Counted from the first letter of the stretch, positions 1 through 9,634 are shown. The stretch is DNA of 64,000 nt from Daejeonella oryzae DSM 19973 (GCF_000422945.1 NZ_AUHA01000002.1:248001-312000); one strand, 5' to 3'. Translations and numbers: made by a program. Notes: generated by a model not told the origin, from the letters alone.

Positions 1-1
1 C

Positions 2-670
2 GAAGCCGGAATTACTCTGGCGGGGGGTCATAGCATTGATTGCCCTGAACCGGTATTCGGTCTGGCGGTAAACGGGATTGTAGATATTCAGCATCTAAAG
101 CAAAATTCTACGGCTGTTGCCGGATGTAAACTATATCTCACCAAAGCTCTGGGCGTAGGTATTTTAACAACCGCACAGAAAAAAGGAATTTTAAAACCGG
201 AACATGCGTTTTTAGCGCCCGAAAGTATGGCCATGTTAAATAAGATTGGCGAGACCTTAGGCAAACTGGATTACGTAAAAGCCATGACAGATGTAACCGG
301 ATTTGGTTTGCTGGGTCATTTATCAGAAATGTGCGAAGGCAGCAATTTGCAGGCTTCTATTGAATTCCACAAAGTTCCTAAGATTGATGTGATTGATGAA
401 TACCTGGATCAAAAATCTGTACCCGGCGGAACAAACCGTAACTGGAGCAGCTATGGTCATAAAATTGCCGGTGAAAATAACGGACTAACCCGCATGACCA
501 CCATCCTTGCAGATCCGCAAACAAGCGGCGGCTTACTGGTAGCGGTTGAAGAATCCAGATCTGAAGAATTTGAACAGGTATTAAGAGCAAATGGAATTCC
601 GGAAAAAAATATTATATCATTCGGTTCACTGATGAAAAAAACAGGTGATTTCTGTATTGAAATAAATTAA
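2..670 (+). CDS. selD: Selenide, water dikinase (selenophosphate synthetase), C-terminal part
   Basis: The gene runs in from the left edge, so only the last 222 residues are visible. SelD makes selenophosphate from selenide and ATP in the cytoplasm, the selenium donor for selenocysteine or for 2-selenouridine in tRNA. The visible part opens with AGITLAGGHSIDCPEPVFG, the conserved SelD segment (family knowledge). It continues through AMTDVTGFGLLGHLSEM and ADPQTSGGLLVAV, typical of the AIRS/PurM-like C-terminal domain. The reading frame is open from base 2. An internal ATG at 227 is not the true start. The N-terminal Cys/Sec and Lys catalytic residues lie outside the window. The ABC exporter gene starts 34 bp downstream on the same strand. 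Confidence 0.95.
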   Translation, partial: EAGITLAGGHSIDCPEPVFGLAVNGIVDIQHLKQNSTAVAGCKLYLTKALGVGILTTAQKKGILKPEHAFLAPESMAMLNKIGETLGKLDYVKAMTDVTGFGLLGHLSEMCEGSNLQASIEFHKVPKIDVIDEYLDQKSVPGGTNRNWSSYGHKIAGENNGLTRMTTILADPQTSGGLLVAVEESRSEEFEQVLRANGIPEKNIISFGSLMKKTGDFCIEIN

Positions 671-704
671 GAGCTATTGCGGCAATCATCAATTTAACGA
701 ACCC

Positions 705-2453
705 ATGAAGATTCTATGGCAGTATCTTAAACCACATAAACCACTTGTTTTTTTTTCGCTGTTGCTGGCCGCAGTTGCGCAGTTATTAAGTCTTATAGAT
801 CCCATTATTTTCGGAAAAATAATTGATGAATATGCAAGCAATCCTGATAAGCTTCCGCAAAATGAACTGATTAATGGGGTTCTGTTTTGGTTAGGTATTG
901 CCACAGGAATTGCTATTCTGGCCAGGCTGGCCAAAGCTTTTCAGGAATATACAACGCGGTTGGCTGTTGCCAGATTTGGCATGCAAATATTTAACGATGG
1001 ACTCAGACAAACACTTCGCCTGTCGTTTCAGGAATTTGAAGAAAGTCGCAGCGGTGAAACGCTTTCGGTCTTGCAAAAAGTAAAAACTGATACCGAGCGA
1101 TTTGTAAATTCATTTATCAACGTGGTTTTTTCTTCCGTTGTAGGTATAGGATTTTTGATCTGGTACAGCGTTACCAAAAACTGGCTTCTTATTCCCGTTT
1201 TCGTTATTGGAATTCTGGTATTAGGTTCACTTACAGGTTTGCTTTCTAAAAAGATAAAAACGGTTCAGCGTTCTATCAACCGGGAAACTAATAAAATGTC
1301 GGGAGTCATTACAGAAAGTTTGCGGAATATAGAACTTGTAAAAAGTCTCGGGTTAACTTTCCCCGAAATACGCCGTCTGCGTGACCAAACTCAAAAGATA
1401 TTTGATCTGGAAATGGTGAAGGTGAAAAAAGTTCGTACGCTCTCATTTTTACAGGGAACCACGCTTAATTTACTTCGTCAATCTATACTTTTCATATTGC
1501 TCTGGCTTATTTTCCGCGATGTTTTAACTACCGGCGAATTGATTAGCATGCAATTTATATCTGCCACCATATTTGTTCCCTTACAGGATTTAGGCAATAT
1601 CATTTTGCAATACCGCGAAGTGGAAGCTTCTGTCAGTAATTTTGATATCTTAATGAAAAAACCCATTGAGCGAAGGCCTGAAAACCCGGTTGAGATTGGT
1701 GATCTTACAGATCTTCGATTTGAGAATGTGGTTTTTCATCATAAAACAGCCGCCTACAATGCTATTGATGGAATTTCATTTGGAGTTAAAACCGGTGAAA
1801 CCATAGCCTTTGTGGGTCCATCCGGCTCAGGAAAATCAACGCTGGTAAAATTAATGGTAGGCCTCTATAAACCGGTTAGTGGCGCAATTTATTTCAACAA
1901 TGAATTATCTACAGAAATCCGCTATAACCAGTTACGCAGACAAATTGGTTTTGTAACGCAGGACACGCAATTATTTGCCGGATCAATAAAGGAAAATCTG
2001 TTATTTGTAAAACCGGATGCAACCGATAAAGAAATCTCAGAAGCCTTACGAAAAGCGTCAACAGATCAGATGATGAGTCGTTCATCTCATGGCATCAATA
2101 CCATTTTAGGCGAAAGCGGCATGAAATTATCAGGAGGTGAAAAACAGCGTATTTCTATAGCCCGGGCTTTATTGCGTAATCCGCGTCTGCTTATTTTTGA
2201 TGAAGCTACTTCGGCACTAGATTCACTTACAGAAGAAGATATTACCAATACCATTCGTACATTATCCGCAAGCCGGGAACAAACTACAGTATTAATCGCA
2301 CACCGGCTTTCTACAATCATGCATGCAGATGTTATTTATGTTCTGGAGAAAGGAAAAGTTTCTGAAATTGGAAGTCATGATGAATTGCTTCAAAATAAAG
2401 GACTGTATTATGCCATGTGGCGGCAACAGGTTGGAGAAAGAAGACAGGCTTAG
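705..2453 (+). CDS. ABC exporter, fused membrane and ATPase domains (MsbA-like)
   Basis: This 582-residue half-transporter should work as a homodimer in the inner membrane. Residues about 15-310 form the six-helix exporter membrane domain. The ATPase domain follows, with Walker A GPSGSGKST near residue 371, the signature LSGGE near 475, Walker B LLIFDEATSALD near 495 and the switch histidine in IAHRLST. This architecture and length fit the MsbA/multidrug exporter family. Substrate cannot be told from sequence; lipids, drugs and peptides are all possible. The ATG at 705 gives a short cytoplasmic start before the first helix, as usual in the family. It follows selD by 34 bp and may be co-transcribed with it, though no functional link is known. 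Confidence 0.92.
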   Translation: MKILWQYLKPHKPLVFFSLLLAAVAQLLSLIDPIIFGKIIDEYASNPDKLPQNELINGVLFWLGIATGIAILARLAKAFQEYTTRLAVARFGMQIFNDGLRQTLRLSFQEFEESRSGETLSVLQKVKTDTERFVNSFINVVFSSVVGIGFLIWYSVTKNWLLIPVFVIGILVLGSLTGLLSKKIKTVQRSINRETNKMSGVITESLRNIELVKSLGLTFPEIRRLRDQTQKIFDLEMVKVKKVRTLSFLQGTTLNLLRQSILFILLWLIFRDVLTTGELISMQFISATIFVPLQDLGNIILQYREVEASVSNFDILMKKPIERRPENPVEIGDLTDLRFENVVFHHKTAAYNAIDGISFGVKTGETIAFVGPSGSGKSTLVKLMVGLYKPVSGAIYFNNELSTEIRYNQLRRQIGFVTQDTQLFAGSIKENLLFVKPDATDKEISEALRKASTDQMMSRSSHGINTILGESGMKLSGGEKQRISIARALLRNPRLLIFDEATSALDSLTEEDITNTIRTLSASREQTTVLIAHRLSTIMHADVIYVLEKGKVSEIGSHDELLQNKGLYYAMWRQQVGERRQA

Positions 2454-2559
2454 TACCTTAATTCATACTTCCTCTTTAAGCTACCTTCACATCAAAACCA
2501 TCCTTCCAAAAAATTACAAATTACTGAAGCTGAGAAGTATTCTAAACTTATATTTTACA

Positions 2560-2567
2560 TACTTTTG
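2560..2567 (+). promoter_or_regulatory. -7 promoter element for gcvP
   Basis: The sequence TACTTTTG matches the Bacteroidota -7 consensus TAnnTTTG. It lies 24 bp before the ATG at 2592. It overlaps the in-frame ATG at 2565, which argues that translation starts at 2592 instead. I see no clear -33 TTG at the right distance. Confidence 0.55.
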
Positions 2568-2591
2568 CGGCACCAATTATTCTCATTTTTA

Positions 2592-5474
2592 ATGAAGTTA
2601 GATTTAGATTTCCAGGAAAAATTCGAGCAGCGTCACATTGCTCCAAACCAGCAGGATACTGCCTCAATGCTAGAAACTGTCGGCGTTAGTTCAATGGATC
2701 AACTGATTGAACAAACTGTTCCGGCACAAATCCGGTTAAAAAACCCTTTGAATTTGCCACCCGCAAAAAGCGAGTTTGATTATTTAAATGATCTGAAAGT
2801 GGTGGCTTCATACAACAAAGTATTTAAATCATATATAGGTCAGGGATATTATGATGTTATTGTTCCGGGAGTAATTCAGCGCAATATTCTCGAAAATCCG
2901 GGTTGGTACACACAATATACTCCTTATCAGGCAGAAATAGCTCAGGGCCGCCTGCAGGCTTTGCTTAATTTTCAAACCATGATCGTTGATCTAACCGGGA
3001 TGGAAATAGCGAATGCTTCTTTACTTGATGAAGGAACCGCAGCAGCCGAAGCCATGTTTATGCAATACAGTCTCCGCAAAAATGCGGATGCCAAAATCTT
3101 TTTTGTTTCTGAAGATGTATTTCCTCAAACCATTGATATTTTAAAAACACGTTCAGCTCCTTACGGGATAGAAATTCAGATTGGAGATCACCGTGAGGTT
3201 GAGTTAACTGATAAAATGTTCGGTGCCATTGTTCAATACCCTGCCGGGAACGGAGCAATTTATAACTATGCAGATTTCGCCCAAAAAGGTCACGAAAAAG
3301 GTATAAAACTGACCGTTGTGGTTGACCTCTTAAGCTTAACATTATTAACTCCTCCGGGAGAATGGGGTGCAGATATCGTTGTTGGAACTAGTCAGCGTTT
3401 TGGTGTTCCGATGGGTTTTGGCGGACCGCACGCTGCTTTTTTTGCTACCAAGGAAGAGTACAAGCGTTCAATGCCGGGAAGAATTATTGGTGTAACTATT
3501 GATAACGCGGGAAATTATGCTTTGCGGATGGCTTTACAAACCCGTGAACAGCATATCCGCAGAGATAAGGCTACTTCCAATATCTGTACAGCGCAGGCAT
3601 TACTGGCTATTATGGCCGGAATGTATGCTGCATATCACGGACCAAAAGGATTGAAGAAAATTTCAGAAAGAATTCATGGTTTAACCGTTTTACTTGCTTC
3701 TGCCCTGAATGAACTAGGATACGATCAGAAAAATGAATTCTTCTTCGATACCATTCAGTTAGAACTTGGCGATCTTTTAAACTCAATTCATGCTGAAGCT
3801 GTAAATAATGAAGTAAACTTTAACTATAAAGGTTCACTAACCAGCATCTCACTTGATGAGACAACTTCTCTGGAAGATGTTCTGATCCTGGTTAAGATTT
3901 TCGCAAAAGTAAAAGGCAAAACCATTCATGATTTAAATATTGCTGAATTAAAGTCGGCAGTGGAATCTCAGTTCCCTTCAGAATTGGTTCGCACTTCCTC
4001 CTATTTAGATCATCCGGTATTTAATACGCACTATTCAGAACATGAAATGCTGCGCTATATAAAATCATTGGAAGCCAAAGATCTTTCTCTTTGCCATTCA
4101 ATGATCGCTTTGGGTTCATGCACAATGAAACTGAATGCAACTACAGAAATGGTTCCGGTTACCTGGGCAGAATTCAGCAAAATGCATCCATTTGCACCTA
4201 TCGATCAGGTGGGCGGATACATGCAGATTTTTAATGAACTGAACAACTGGTTAAGTGAAATTACAGGCTTCGCAGCCATGAGTTTACAACCCAATGCTGG
4301 TGCGCAGGGTGAATATGCCGGCTTAATGGTTATTCGTGCCTACCATATGGATCGCGGAGATCATCACCGCAACGTAGCACTTATTCCATCTTCTGCACAT
4401 GGAACAAACCCGGCTTCTGCTGCAATGGCGGGTATGAAAATAGTGGTTGTTAAATGTGATGAGCGAGGGAACATTGACGTAAATGACTTAAAAATTAAGG
4501 CGGAAGAGCATAAAGATGATCTTTCATGCCTGATGGTTACTTACCCTTCTACTCACGGTGTTTTTGAGGAAAGCATAATTGAAATTTGCCAGATCATACA
4601 TAATAATGGCGGACAAGTTTATATGGATGGTGCAAATATGAACGCTAAGGTTGGATTAACCAGTCCGGCAACCATTGGTGCAGATGTTTGTCACCTCAAT
4701 CTTCATAAAACATTTTGTATTCCACACGGTGGCGGTGGCCCCGGAATGGGTCCAATTGGTGTTGCAAAACACCTGGTAAATTACCTTCCAGGACATAGTG
4801 TTGTTGATATTAACCATGAAAAATCGATTCACGCAGTTTCATCTGCGCCATGGGGATCAGCTTCTATTCTGATTATTTCTCATGCATATATTGCCATGAT
4901 GGGTGGAGAGGGTTTAGCAAATGCAACCCGTTATGCCATCCTGAATGCTAATTACATCAAAGCTCGTTTAGAAAAATCATACCCGGTTTTGTATTCAGGT
5001 TCCGCCGGACGCTGCGCTCATGAAATGATTCTGGATTGCCGTTCTTTTAAATCTTTTGGAATTGAGGTAACTGATATTGCAAAACGTTTAATGGATTATG
5101 GATTCCACGCTCCAACCGTATCTTTTCCGGTAGCCGGAACACTGATGGTAGAGCCCACCGAATCTGAACCTAAACATGAGCTTGACCGCTTTTGCGATGC
5201 AATGATCGCCATCCGCTCAGAGATCGAAGAAGTTGAAAACGGAACTGCAGATAAAGTAAATAATCCATTAAAGAATGCTCCTCATACATCGGCTGTAGTT
5301 ACGGCAAATGAATGGGAACATCCGTACTCACGTCAAACAGCCGCTTTCCCTCTGCCTTATGTAGCAGCATATAAATTCTGGCCTTCGGTTGGAAGGGTAA
5401 ATGATACATTTGGCGACCGTACCTTAATCTGTTCATGCCCTCCTGTTGAGAGTTATGCAGAAGAAGCTGTATAG
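2592..5474 (+). CDS. gcvP: Glycine dehydrogenase (decarboxylating), P protein of the glycine cleavage system
   Basis: GcvP decarboxylates glycine using pyridoxal phosphate and passes the aminomethyl group to lipoylated GcvH. The protein is 960 residues, the length of the single-chain form with fused P1-like and P2-like halves. The PLP lysine is K706 in [18 protein letters not shown]. Other family segments include [20 protein letters not shown] and [16 protein letters not shown] chose the ATG at 2592 ([15 protein letters not shown]) over one at 2565, which falls inside the promoter element. The gene is followed by a strong terminator and has its own promoter, so it is probably monocistronic. 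GcvH and GcvT are not in the window. The lipA gene near 34.7 kb supplies lipoyl groups of the kind GcvH needs. Confidence 0.97.
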   Translation: MKLDLDFQEKFEQRHIAPNQQDTASMLETVGVSSMDQLIEQTVPAQIRLKNPLNLPPAKSEFDYLNDLKVVASYNKVFKSYIGQGYYDVIVPGVIQRNILENPGWYTQYTPYQAEIAQGRLQALLNFQTMIVDLTGMEIANASLLDEGTAAAEAMFMQYSLRKNADAKIFFVSEDVFPQTIDILKTRSAPYGIEIQIGDHREVELTDKMFGAIVQYPAGNGAIYNYADFAQKGHEKGIKLTVVVDLLSLTLLTPPGEWGADIVVGTSQRFGVPMGFGGPHAAFFATKEEYKRSMPGRIIGVTIDNAGNYALRMALQTREQHIRRDKATSNICTAQALLAIMAGMYAAYHGPKGLKKISERIHGLTVLLASALNELGYDQKNEFFFDTIQLELGDLLNSIHAEAVNNEVNFNYKGSLTSISLDETTSLEDVLILVKIFAKVKGKTIHDLNIAELKSAVESQFPSELVRTSSYLDHPVFNTHYSEHEMLRYIKSLEAKDLSLCHSMIALGSCTMKLNATTEMVPVTWAEFSKMHPFAPIDQVGGYMQIFNELNNWLSEITGFAAMSLQPNAGAQGEYAGLMVIRAYHMDRGDHHRNVALIPSSAHGTNPASAAMAGMKIVVVKCDERGNIDVNDLKIKAEEHKDDLSCLMVTYPSTHGVFEESIIEICQIIHNNGGQVYMDGANMNAKVGLTSPATIGADVCHLNLHKTFCIPHGGGGPGMGPIGVAKHLVNYLPGHSVVDINHEKSIHAVSSAPWGSASILIISHAYIAMMGGEGLANATRYAILNANYIKARLEKSYPVLYSGSAGRCAHEMILDCRSFKSFGIEVTDIAKRLMDYGFHAPTVSFPVAGTLMVEPTESEPKHELDRFCDAMIAIRSEIEEVENGTADKVNNPLKNAPHTSAVVTANEWEHPYSRQTAAFPLPYVAAYKFWPSVGRVNDTFGDRTLICSCPPVESYAEEAV

Positions 5475-5496
5475 TATATAGAATTCATCCTTTTAA

Positions 5497-5529
5497 AATC
5501 CCTGAAGAAAATATTCAGGGATTTTTTTT
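5497..5529 (+). terminator. Rho-independent terminator of gcvP
   Basis: A perfect 10-bp stem (AATCCCTGAA at 5497-5506 with TTCAGGGATT at 5514-5523), a 7-nt loop and a run of eight T form a classic intrinsic terminator 22 bp after the gcvP stop. Confidence 0.9.
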
Positions 5530-5640
5530 GAACTTCAGATTTCTATATTCAGAGCACGACGAAAATTAAAAACCATTACAAATCGCGGCAGGATCTGATT
5601 ATCAACATAATAAATAATGTAAATTACAATTTTAATTTGT

Positions 5641-6042
5641 ATGACGATATTAACCACACAGGCATTTTCACAGGACAAATCCATCAGTGAAGTTAAAACT
5701 GCTTTAGAAGGGCAGATCTCAGCATGGAATAAGGGTAATCTCGAAGGAGCTATGAGCTTTTACTGGAATTCTGACAAGCTGTTATGGATTAGTAAGTCAG
5801 GAACTGACAAAGGATATCAGCCTGTATTTGAAAGTTTCCTGAGCGATTTTAAAGATCGCAGTCAAATGGGGAAATTCACTTATGAGCCCCTGCATATTGA
5901 ATCGCTATCTGATGAAATTGTTTATTATGTATATCGCTGGAAAATTGAGTTGGGAGATAAAAAATTGATGGGCGGCATATCCTCTCAAATCTGGAGAAAA
6001 CCGGATAACAAATGGGTAATTACTTCTGAACACGCAAGCTGA
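5641..6042 (+). CDS. SnoaL/DUF4440-like (NTF2-fold) protein with damaged signal peptide
   Basis: The product is a 133-residue small cone-fold protein of the SnoaL/DUF4440 type. The pattern is ALEGQISAWNKGNLEGAMSF at the start and an SQIWRKPDNKWVITSEHAS end, usual for this fold. No enzymatic function can be assigned. The N-terminus MTILTTQAFSQ looks like the second half of a signal peptide. The same frame continues upstream as ITILIC and then meets TAA at 5620, directly after an ATG at 5617. A single base change (AAA to TAA) would explain this, so export may be lost, or translation may restart at 5641. It precedes the DUF296 gene by 4 bp, so the two are probably one operon. Confidence 0.75.
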   Translation: MTILTTQAFSQDKSISEVKTALEGQISAWNKGNLEGAMSFYWNSDKLLWISKSGTDKGYQPVFESFLSDFKDRSQMGKFTYEPLHIESLSDEIVYYVYRWKIELGDKKLMGGISSQIWRKPDNKWVITSEHAS

Positions 6043-6046
6043 TCAA

Positions 6047-6523
6047 ATGATTAAATTTATACTTGTAACCGCTTTGTTGTTCGTTTCCTCAATAACTATG
6101 GCTCAAACAAATTCTTCTTCTGTAAAAGCATATGCGTTCCGGCTAACTCCTGGTCAGGATTTAAAAGCAGAATTAGAAAATTTTATCAAGCTGCATCAAA
6201 TTAAAGCCGCAGCTATTTTAACTTGTGCGGGAAGTTTAACAGATGCTCATATTCGGTTTGCAAATCAACAGGAAGGCAAATCATTGAAAGGATATTTTGA
6301 AATTCTATCCCTGACAGGAACTCTGAGCACCCATGGCATGCATTTGCATATTTCTGTTTCAGATGAAAAAGGCAATACTATTGGCGGACATTTATTAACC
6401 GGCAATATAATATATACTACCGCAGAGATAGTGATTGCAGAATTGCCCGATTTGGATTTTAAAAGAGAGGTTGACGGAACATTTGGCTATAAAGAACTAA
6501 AAGTAGATCCAAAAGGTCAGTAA
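6047..6523 (+). CDS. Exported PPC (DUF296) domain protein
   Basis: This 158-residue protein has a clear signal peptide (residues 1-20, ending ITMAQ) followed by one PPC/DUF296 domain. Recognisable parts are AAAILTCAGSLTDAHIRFAN, GTLSTHGMHLHISVSD and GGHLLTGNIIYTTAEIVIAEL. In plants and some bacteria this fold is linked to AT-hook DNA-binding proteins and forms trimers (family knowledge). A signal peptide would instead place this one in the periplasm, which makes a DNA role unlikely. The HxHxS cluster could bind a metal, but that is inference. It lies 4 bp after the SnoaL-like gene, in an apparent two-gene operon. Confidence 0.85.
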   Translation: MIKFILVTALLFVSSITMAQTNSSSVKAYAFRLTPGQDLKAELENFIKLHQIKAAAILTCAGSLTDAHIRFANQQEGKSLKGYFEILSLTGTLSTHGMHLHISVSDEKGNTIGGHLLTGNIIYTTAEIVIAELPDLDFKREVDGTFGYKELKVDPKGQ

Positions 6524-6598
6524 AGTTCATTTTATTATAATATCGGATTCATATATTACCTTTAACTTCTAACGTTAAATTCGACATCAAACTGGTAA

Positions 6599-8842
6599 AT
6601 GTACACTTATCACAAAAAAACACTTTCCCTGGTGATTTTGCTGCTTTTATTAACCGTCGTTATGGCGGAAGCACAATCAGTAGACGTTAAGCTCCAGTTA
6701 AAATGGAATCATCAGTTTCAATTTGCGGGATATTACGCTGCTGACTTGAAAGGCTATTATAAAGAAGAAGGAATTACTGTCGAGATTCTGGAAGGATCAA
6801 AAAACATTTCGCCTGTAGAAATGATTCTGAATGGCAAAGCCGATTTTGGAATTTCTGATCCCGAAATATTATTCAAGAGTCCAAAACATAATCCGCTTGT
6901 AGCCACGTTCGCTACGCTGCAAAGTACACCATACGTTGTGTTATCACTTCCGGAAAGCAATATTCGGAGGCCCAGTGATCTGGTTGGTAAAAAAATACTG
7001 GCCTCCAATGACCAGGGCTGGAATATTTTTAAAGCAATCATGCTGAAAGAAGGACTTTCCATTGAAAAAACTCAAATATTTCCGCGGAATAAAGACTCAG
7101 AGGATATAATAGATGGCAAAGCGGATGCGGTTATAACTTACATTTCATCCCAGCCAACACGTTTAAGAAATATGGGTGTTAATCCGGCTATTATGAAGCC
7201 TTTGGATTATGGAGTTGATTTTTACGGAGATGTTATTTTTACCAGCAAACGATTTTCTGATGCTTCACCTGAAGTTGTTGAAGCCTTTAACCGGGCAAAC
7301 AGACGGGGATGGGAATATGCCCTGAAGCATAAAGATAAAATGGCTGAGTACATTCTCACGCTTCCGGGTGTAAAAGAAAGGGCATTGACTAAACAAAATT
7401 TGAGAGAAGAAGCAGATGAACTGGAGAAGCTAATTTTACCCAAATTTGTAGAAATAGGGCACATGAATGCCGGAAGATGGCAAAACATGCTTTCTATTTA
7501 CCAGGAACTTGGTTTAGCAGATAAATCACTCACATTAAAAGATTTTTTATTTGAAGCCGGCGAAAAGAAAAACAAAGCCTGGTTTGATATCCTGATTTAC
7601 ACCTTAGCTATTGGAAGTATCCTATTTATTATAGCCATGGTTTTAAACTGGGGTTTAAGACGACGTGTTCTGATACAAACCTCTGCTTTGCGTAAAGAAA
7701 ATGAAGAGAGGCGTAAAGCAGAAGAACGGCTTGAACTGGCTATAGACGCAGCGGGTCTGGGATTATGGGAATTAAATCTGCAAGACAATAAAGCGCATTT
7801 AAATCATAAATGGATACTCAACCAGCTGGGTTATCGATGGGAAGATTCTTCTCAGGATTTAACCTATTGGGATTCATTAATCCATCCGGATGACAAAATT
7901 AAACTGGAGAAGATTGACGAAGAATTTATGGCTTCAAATTCTTCCTCCAACAGAACAGCCTACCGGATAAAAACCATGGATGGCGATTGGCGCTGGCTGC
8001 TTTCTTTCCGTAAAATATCTGAAAGGGATGAATCAGGAAAACCCATTAAGATAACAGGAATGCACCTGGATATAGACTCCATAAAGAAAAAAGAGCTGGA
8101 ACTTCAGGAACTGACGAAAGAATTGCTGAAGAAAAATAGTGAACTGGAAAAATTCGCCTACATAACTTCACATAATTTGCGGGCACCTGTAGTAAACTTA
8201 AGAAGCTTAACCGAAATACTGGAGGAAAAGGACCTGCCGGTAGAATTTGAAAAAGAAATAAACGGTAAAATTCGTCAATCGGTAACCTTGCTTGATAATA
8301 CGCTCAATGACCTGGTAGAAATCGTATCCAGCAAATCGGGACTTGATGCGGTAAGTGAAAATCTAAAGTTGCATCAGGAGGTTTCTGAAATAATTGCAAG
8401 TATAGAAAAACAGGTAAAAGATGCGGATGCACTAATCGAAACTGATTTTTCTGAGTCAGACAGCTTGAATTTTCCCAAAAGATATCTGACCAGCATATTA
8501 ATTAACCTGTTCACCAACGCCATTAAATACCGCCACCCCAACCGGAGATTAATTATCCATTTAAAAACCCAGTTAAATACCGATTTTACAATTTTAACTT
8601 TTACCGATAATGGACAGGGAATTAATATGGATAAATTTAAAAATAAAGTGTTTGGCTTATACCAGCGGTTTCATTCAAACATAGAAGGCAAAGGATTGGG
8701 ATTGTATATCGTCAAATCTCAGGTAGAAGCTATGGATGGCAAAATTGAAGTAGAAAGCATTGAGAATGAGGGGACCACATTTCGAATCTATTTTTATAAC
8801 GGCACTTCCACTCTCTCTCAAAATTCTGTCAGTTCCCGGTAA
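6599..8842 (+). CDS. Sensor histidine kinase with periplasmic THI5/NMT1-type binding domain (paralogue 1)
   Basis: The 747-residue protein has a signal peptide (1-26) and a periplasmic domain of the SsuA/THI5/NMT1 class at about 28-300, seen in LKWNHQFQFAGYYAADLKGY and ILASNDQGWNIFK. One membrane helix follows near 330-352, then a PAS domain with PAC-type end (about 375-500), the phospho-accepting H525 in ITSHNLRAPVVNL, and an ATPase domain ending in GKGLGLYIVKSQVEAMDGKI. It should sense a small ligand outside the membrane and signal by phosphotransfer. THI5-type domains bind thiamine-pyrimidine precursors or related molecules, but the ligand here is unknown. No permease or ATPase genes for an importer lie nearby. 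A close paralogue starts at 9635, beyond yceI. No receiver gene is directly attached to this copy. Confidence 0.9.
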   Translation: MYTYHKKTLSLVILLLLLTVVMAEAQSVDVKLQLKWNHQFQFAGYYAADLKGYYKEEGITVEILEGSKNISPVEMILNGKADFGISDPEILFKSPKHNPLVATFATLQSTPYVVLSLPESNIRRPSDLVGKKILASNDQGWNIFKAIMLKEGLSIEKTQIFPRNKDSEDIIDGKADAVITYISSQPTRLRNMGVNPAIMKPLDYGVDFYGDVIFTSKRFSDASPEVVEAFNRANRRGWEYALKHKDKMAEYILTLPGVKERALTKQNLREEADELEKLILPKFVEIGHMNAGRWQNMLSIYQELGLADKSLTLKDFLFEAGEKKNKAWFDILIYTLAIGSILFIIAMVLNWGLRRRVLIQTSALRKENEERRKAEERLELAIDAAGLGLWELNLQDNKAHLNHKWILNQLGYRWEDSSQDLTYWDSLIHPDDKIKLEKIDEEFMASNSSSNRTAYRIKTMDGDWRWLLSFRKISERDESGKPIKITGMHLDIDSIKKKELELQELTKELLKKNSELEKFAYITSHNLRAPVVNLRSLTEILEEKDLPVEFEKEINGKIRQSVTLLDNTLNDLVEIVSSKSGLDAVSENLKLHQEVSEIIASIEKQVKDADALIETDFSESDSLNFPKRYLTSILINLFTNAIKYRHPNRRLIIHLKTQLNTDFTILTFTDNGQGINMDKFKNKVFGLYQRFHSNIEGKGLGLYIVKSQVEAMDGKIEVESIENEGTTFRIYFYNGTSTLSQNSVSSR

Positions 8843-8856
8843 TAAATCATTCAATT

Positions 8857-8886
8857 ATTATTTAGATGTTTAAACATCTAAATAAT
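8857..8886. promoter_or_regulatory. 30-bp perfect palindrome, probable repressor operator of yceI
   Basis: Bases 8857-8886 read the same on both strands with no mismatch, centred at 8871/8872, with core TTTAGATGTTTAAACATCTA. The palindrome ends 4 bp before the -7 box at 8891 and covers the place where a -33 box would sit. That is where a dimeric repressor would block transcription. MarR-family proteins bind AT-rich palindromes of this style, but no regulator gene is beside it, so the partner is unknown. Confidence 0.7.
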
Positions 8887-8890
8887 TTTA

Positions 8891-8898
8891 TACTTTTG
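8891..8898 (+). promoter_or_regulatory. -7 promoter element for yceI
   Basis: TACTTTTG fits the Bacteroidota -7 consensus TAnnTTTG. It lies 20 bp before the yceI start codon and just downstream of the 30-bp palindrome. Confidence 0.6.
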
Positions 8899-8918
8899 TT
8901 CTATAAATAATTCAAATT

Positions 8919-9500
8919 ATGAAAAAACTCATCTCATCTTTATGCGTATCAGCAGGTGTTGCTTTGATGCTGGCATTCACAAACCCGGTAAAAACTGAAA
9001 CATTTACCGTAGATACTCAGCGTTCTTCAATTGACTGGATTGGCCGTAAAGTTACCGGACAGCATGTTGGTAAGATTAATATTTCTTCCGGCGAATTGTT
9101 ATTATCGGGTAATGCGGTTAAAGGCGGATCGTTTATTATGGATATGACATCTATCACTTCAGACAATGAAAGATTAACAGGACACCTTAAAACAGATGAT
9201 TTCTTTTCAGTTCAAAAAAATGCAACTTCAAAATTTGTTATAACAAAAGTTAAATCAGCTGGTGCTGACCGTGTTGACGTAACCGGAGATTTAACTATAA
9301 AAGGAATTACAGAATCTATCACTTTCCCTGCTTCAGTTAAAAAACAAGGCAATGCAGTTGTAGCGGTTGCTAAAGGAATTAAAGTGAACCGTGCGAAGTA
9401 TGATATCAGATACGGTTCAAAAAGTTTTTTTAACGACATTGGTGATAAAGCCATTGATGATGAATTTGAACTAGCAATTAATTTGGTAGCAAAAAAATAA
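8919..9500 (+). CDS. YceI family lipocalin-like exported protein
   Basis: The 193-residue protein carries a signal peptide (1-25) and a complete YceI domain, seen in TFTVDTQRSSIDWIGRKVTG, GGSFIMDMTSITSDN, LTGHLKTDDFF and GDLTIKGITESITFPASV. YceI proteins are periplasmic beta-barrels that bind polyisoprenoids or other lipids, and some respond to stress (family knowledge). It has its own promoter and terminator, so it is a single-gene unit sitting between two paralogous sensor kinases. The palindrome upstream suggests tight repression. Whether the kinases influence it cannot be told from sequence. Confidence 0.93.
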   Translation: MKKLISSLCVSAGVALMLAFTNPVKTETFTVDTQRSSIDWIGRKVTGQHVGKINISSGELLLSGNAVKGGSFIMDMTSITSDNERLTGHLKTDDFFSVQKNATSKFVITKVKSAGADRVDVTGDLTIKGITESITFPASVKKQGNAVVAVAKGIKVNRAKYDIRYGSKSFFNDIGDKAIDDEFELAINLVAKK

Positions 9501-9519
9501 TAATATCACATTCAGACAG

Positions 9520-9550
9520 AGCCCGTGTTTATGTAAAACACGGGCTTTTT
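9520..9550 (+). terminator. Terminator of yceI
   Basis: An 11-bp perfect stem (AGCCCGTGTTT at 9520-9530 with AAACACGGGCT at 9536-9546), a 5-nt loop and a T-run end the yceI transcript. Confidence 0.9.
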
Positions 9551-9634
9551 GATTTATATTGAAGTTCTTTAACTATTTTGTAACCTTATCGTAAAATTTC
9601 CATATACACGTATTTATACCGTTAATTTTAAGAA

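Noticed and set aside
2454-2591. Possible glycine riboswitch upstream of gcvP
   Set aside because: The 138-bp leader contains a promoter element 24 bp before the start and no recognisable aptamer.
2323-2592. Plus-strand frame of 89 residues across the ABC transporter end and gcvP leader
   Set aside because: It overlaps a well-supported gene in another frame and the gcvP promoter.
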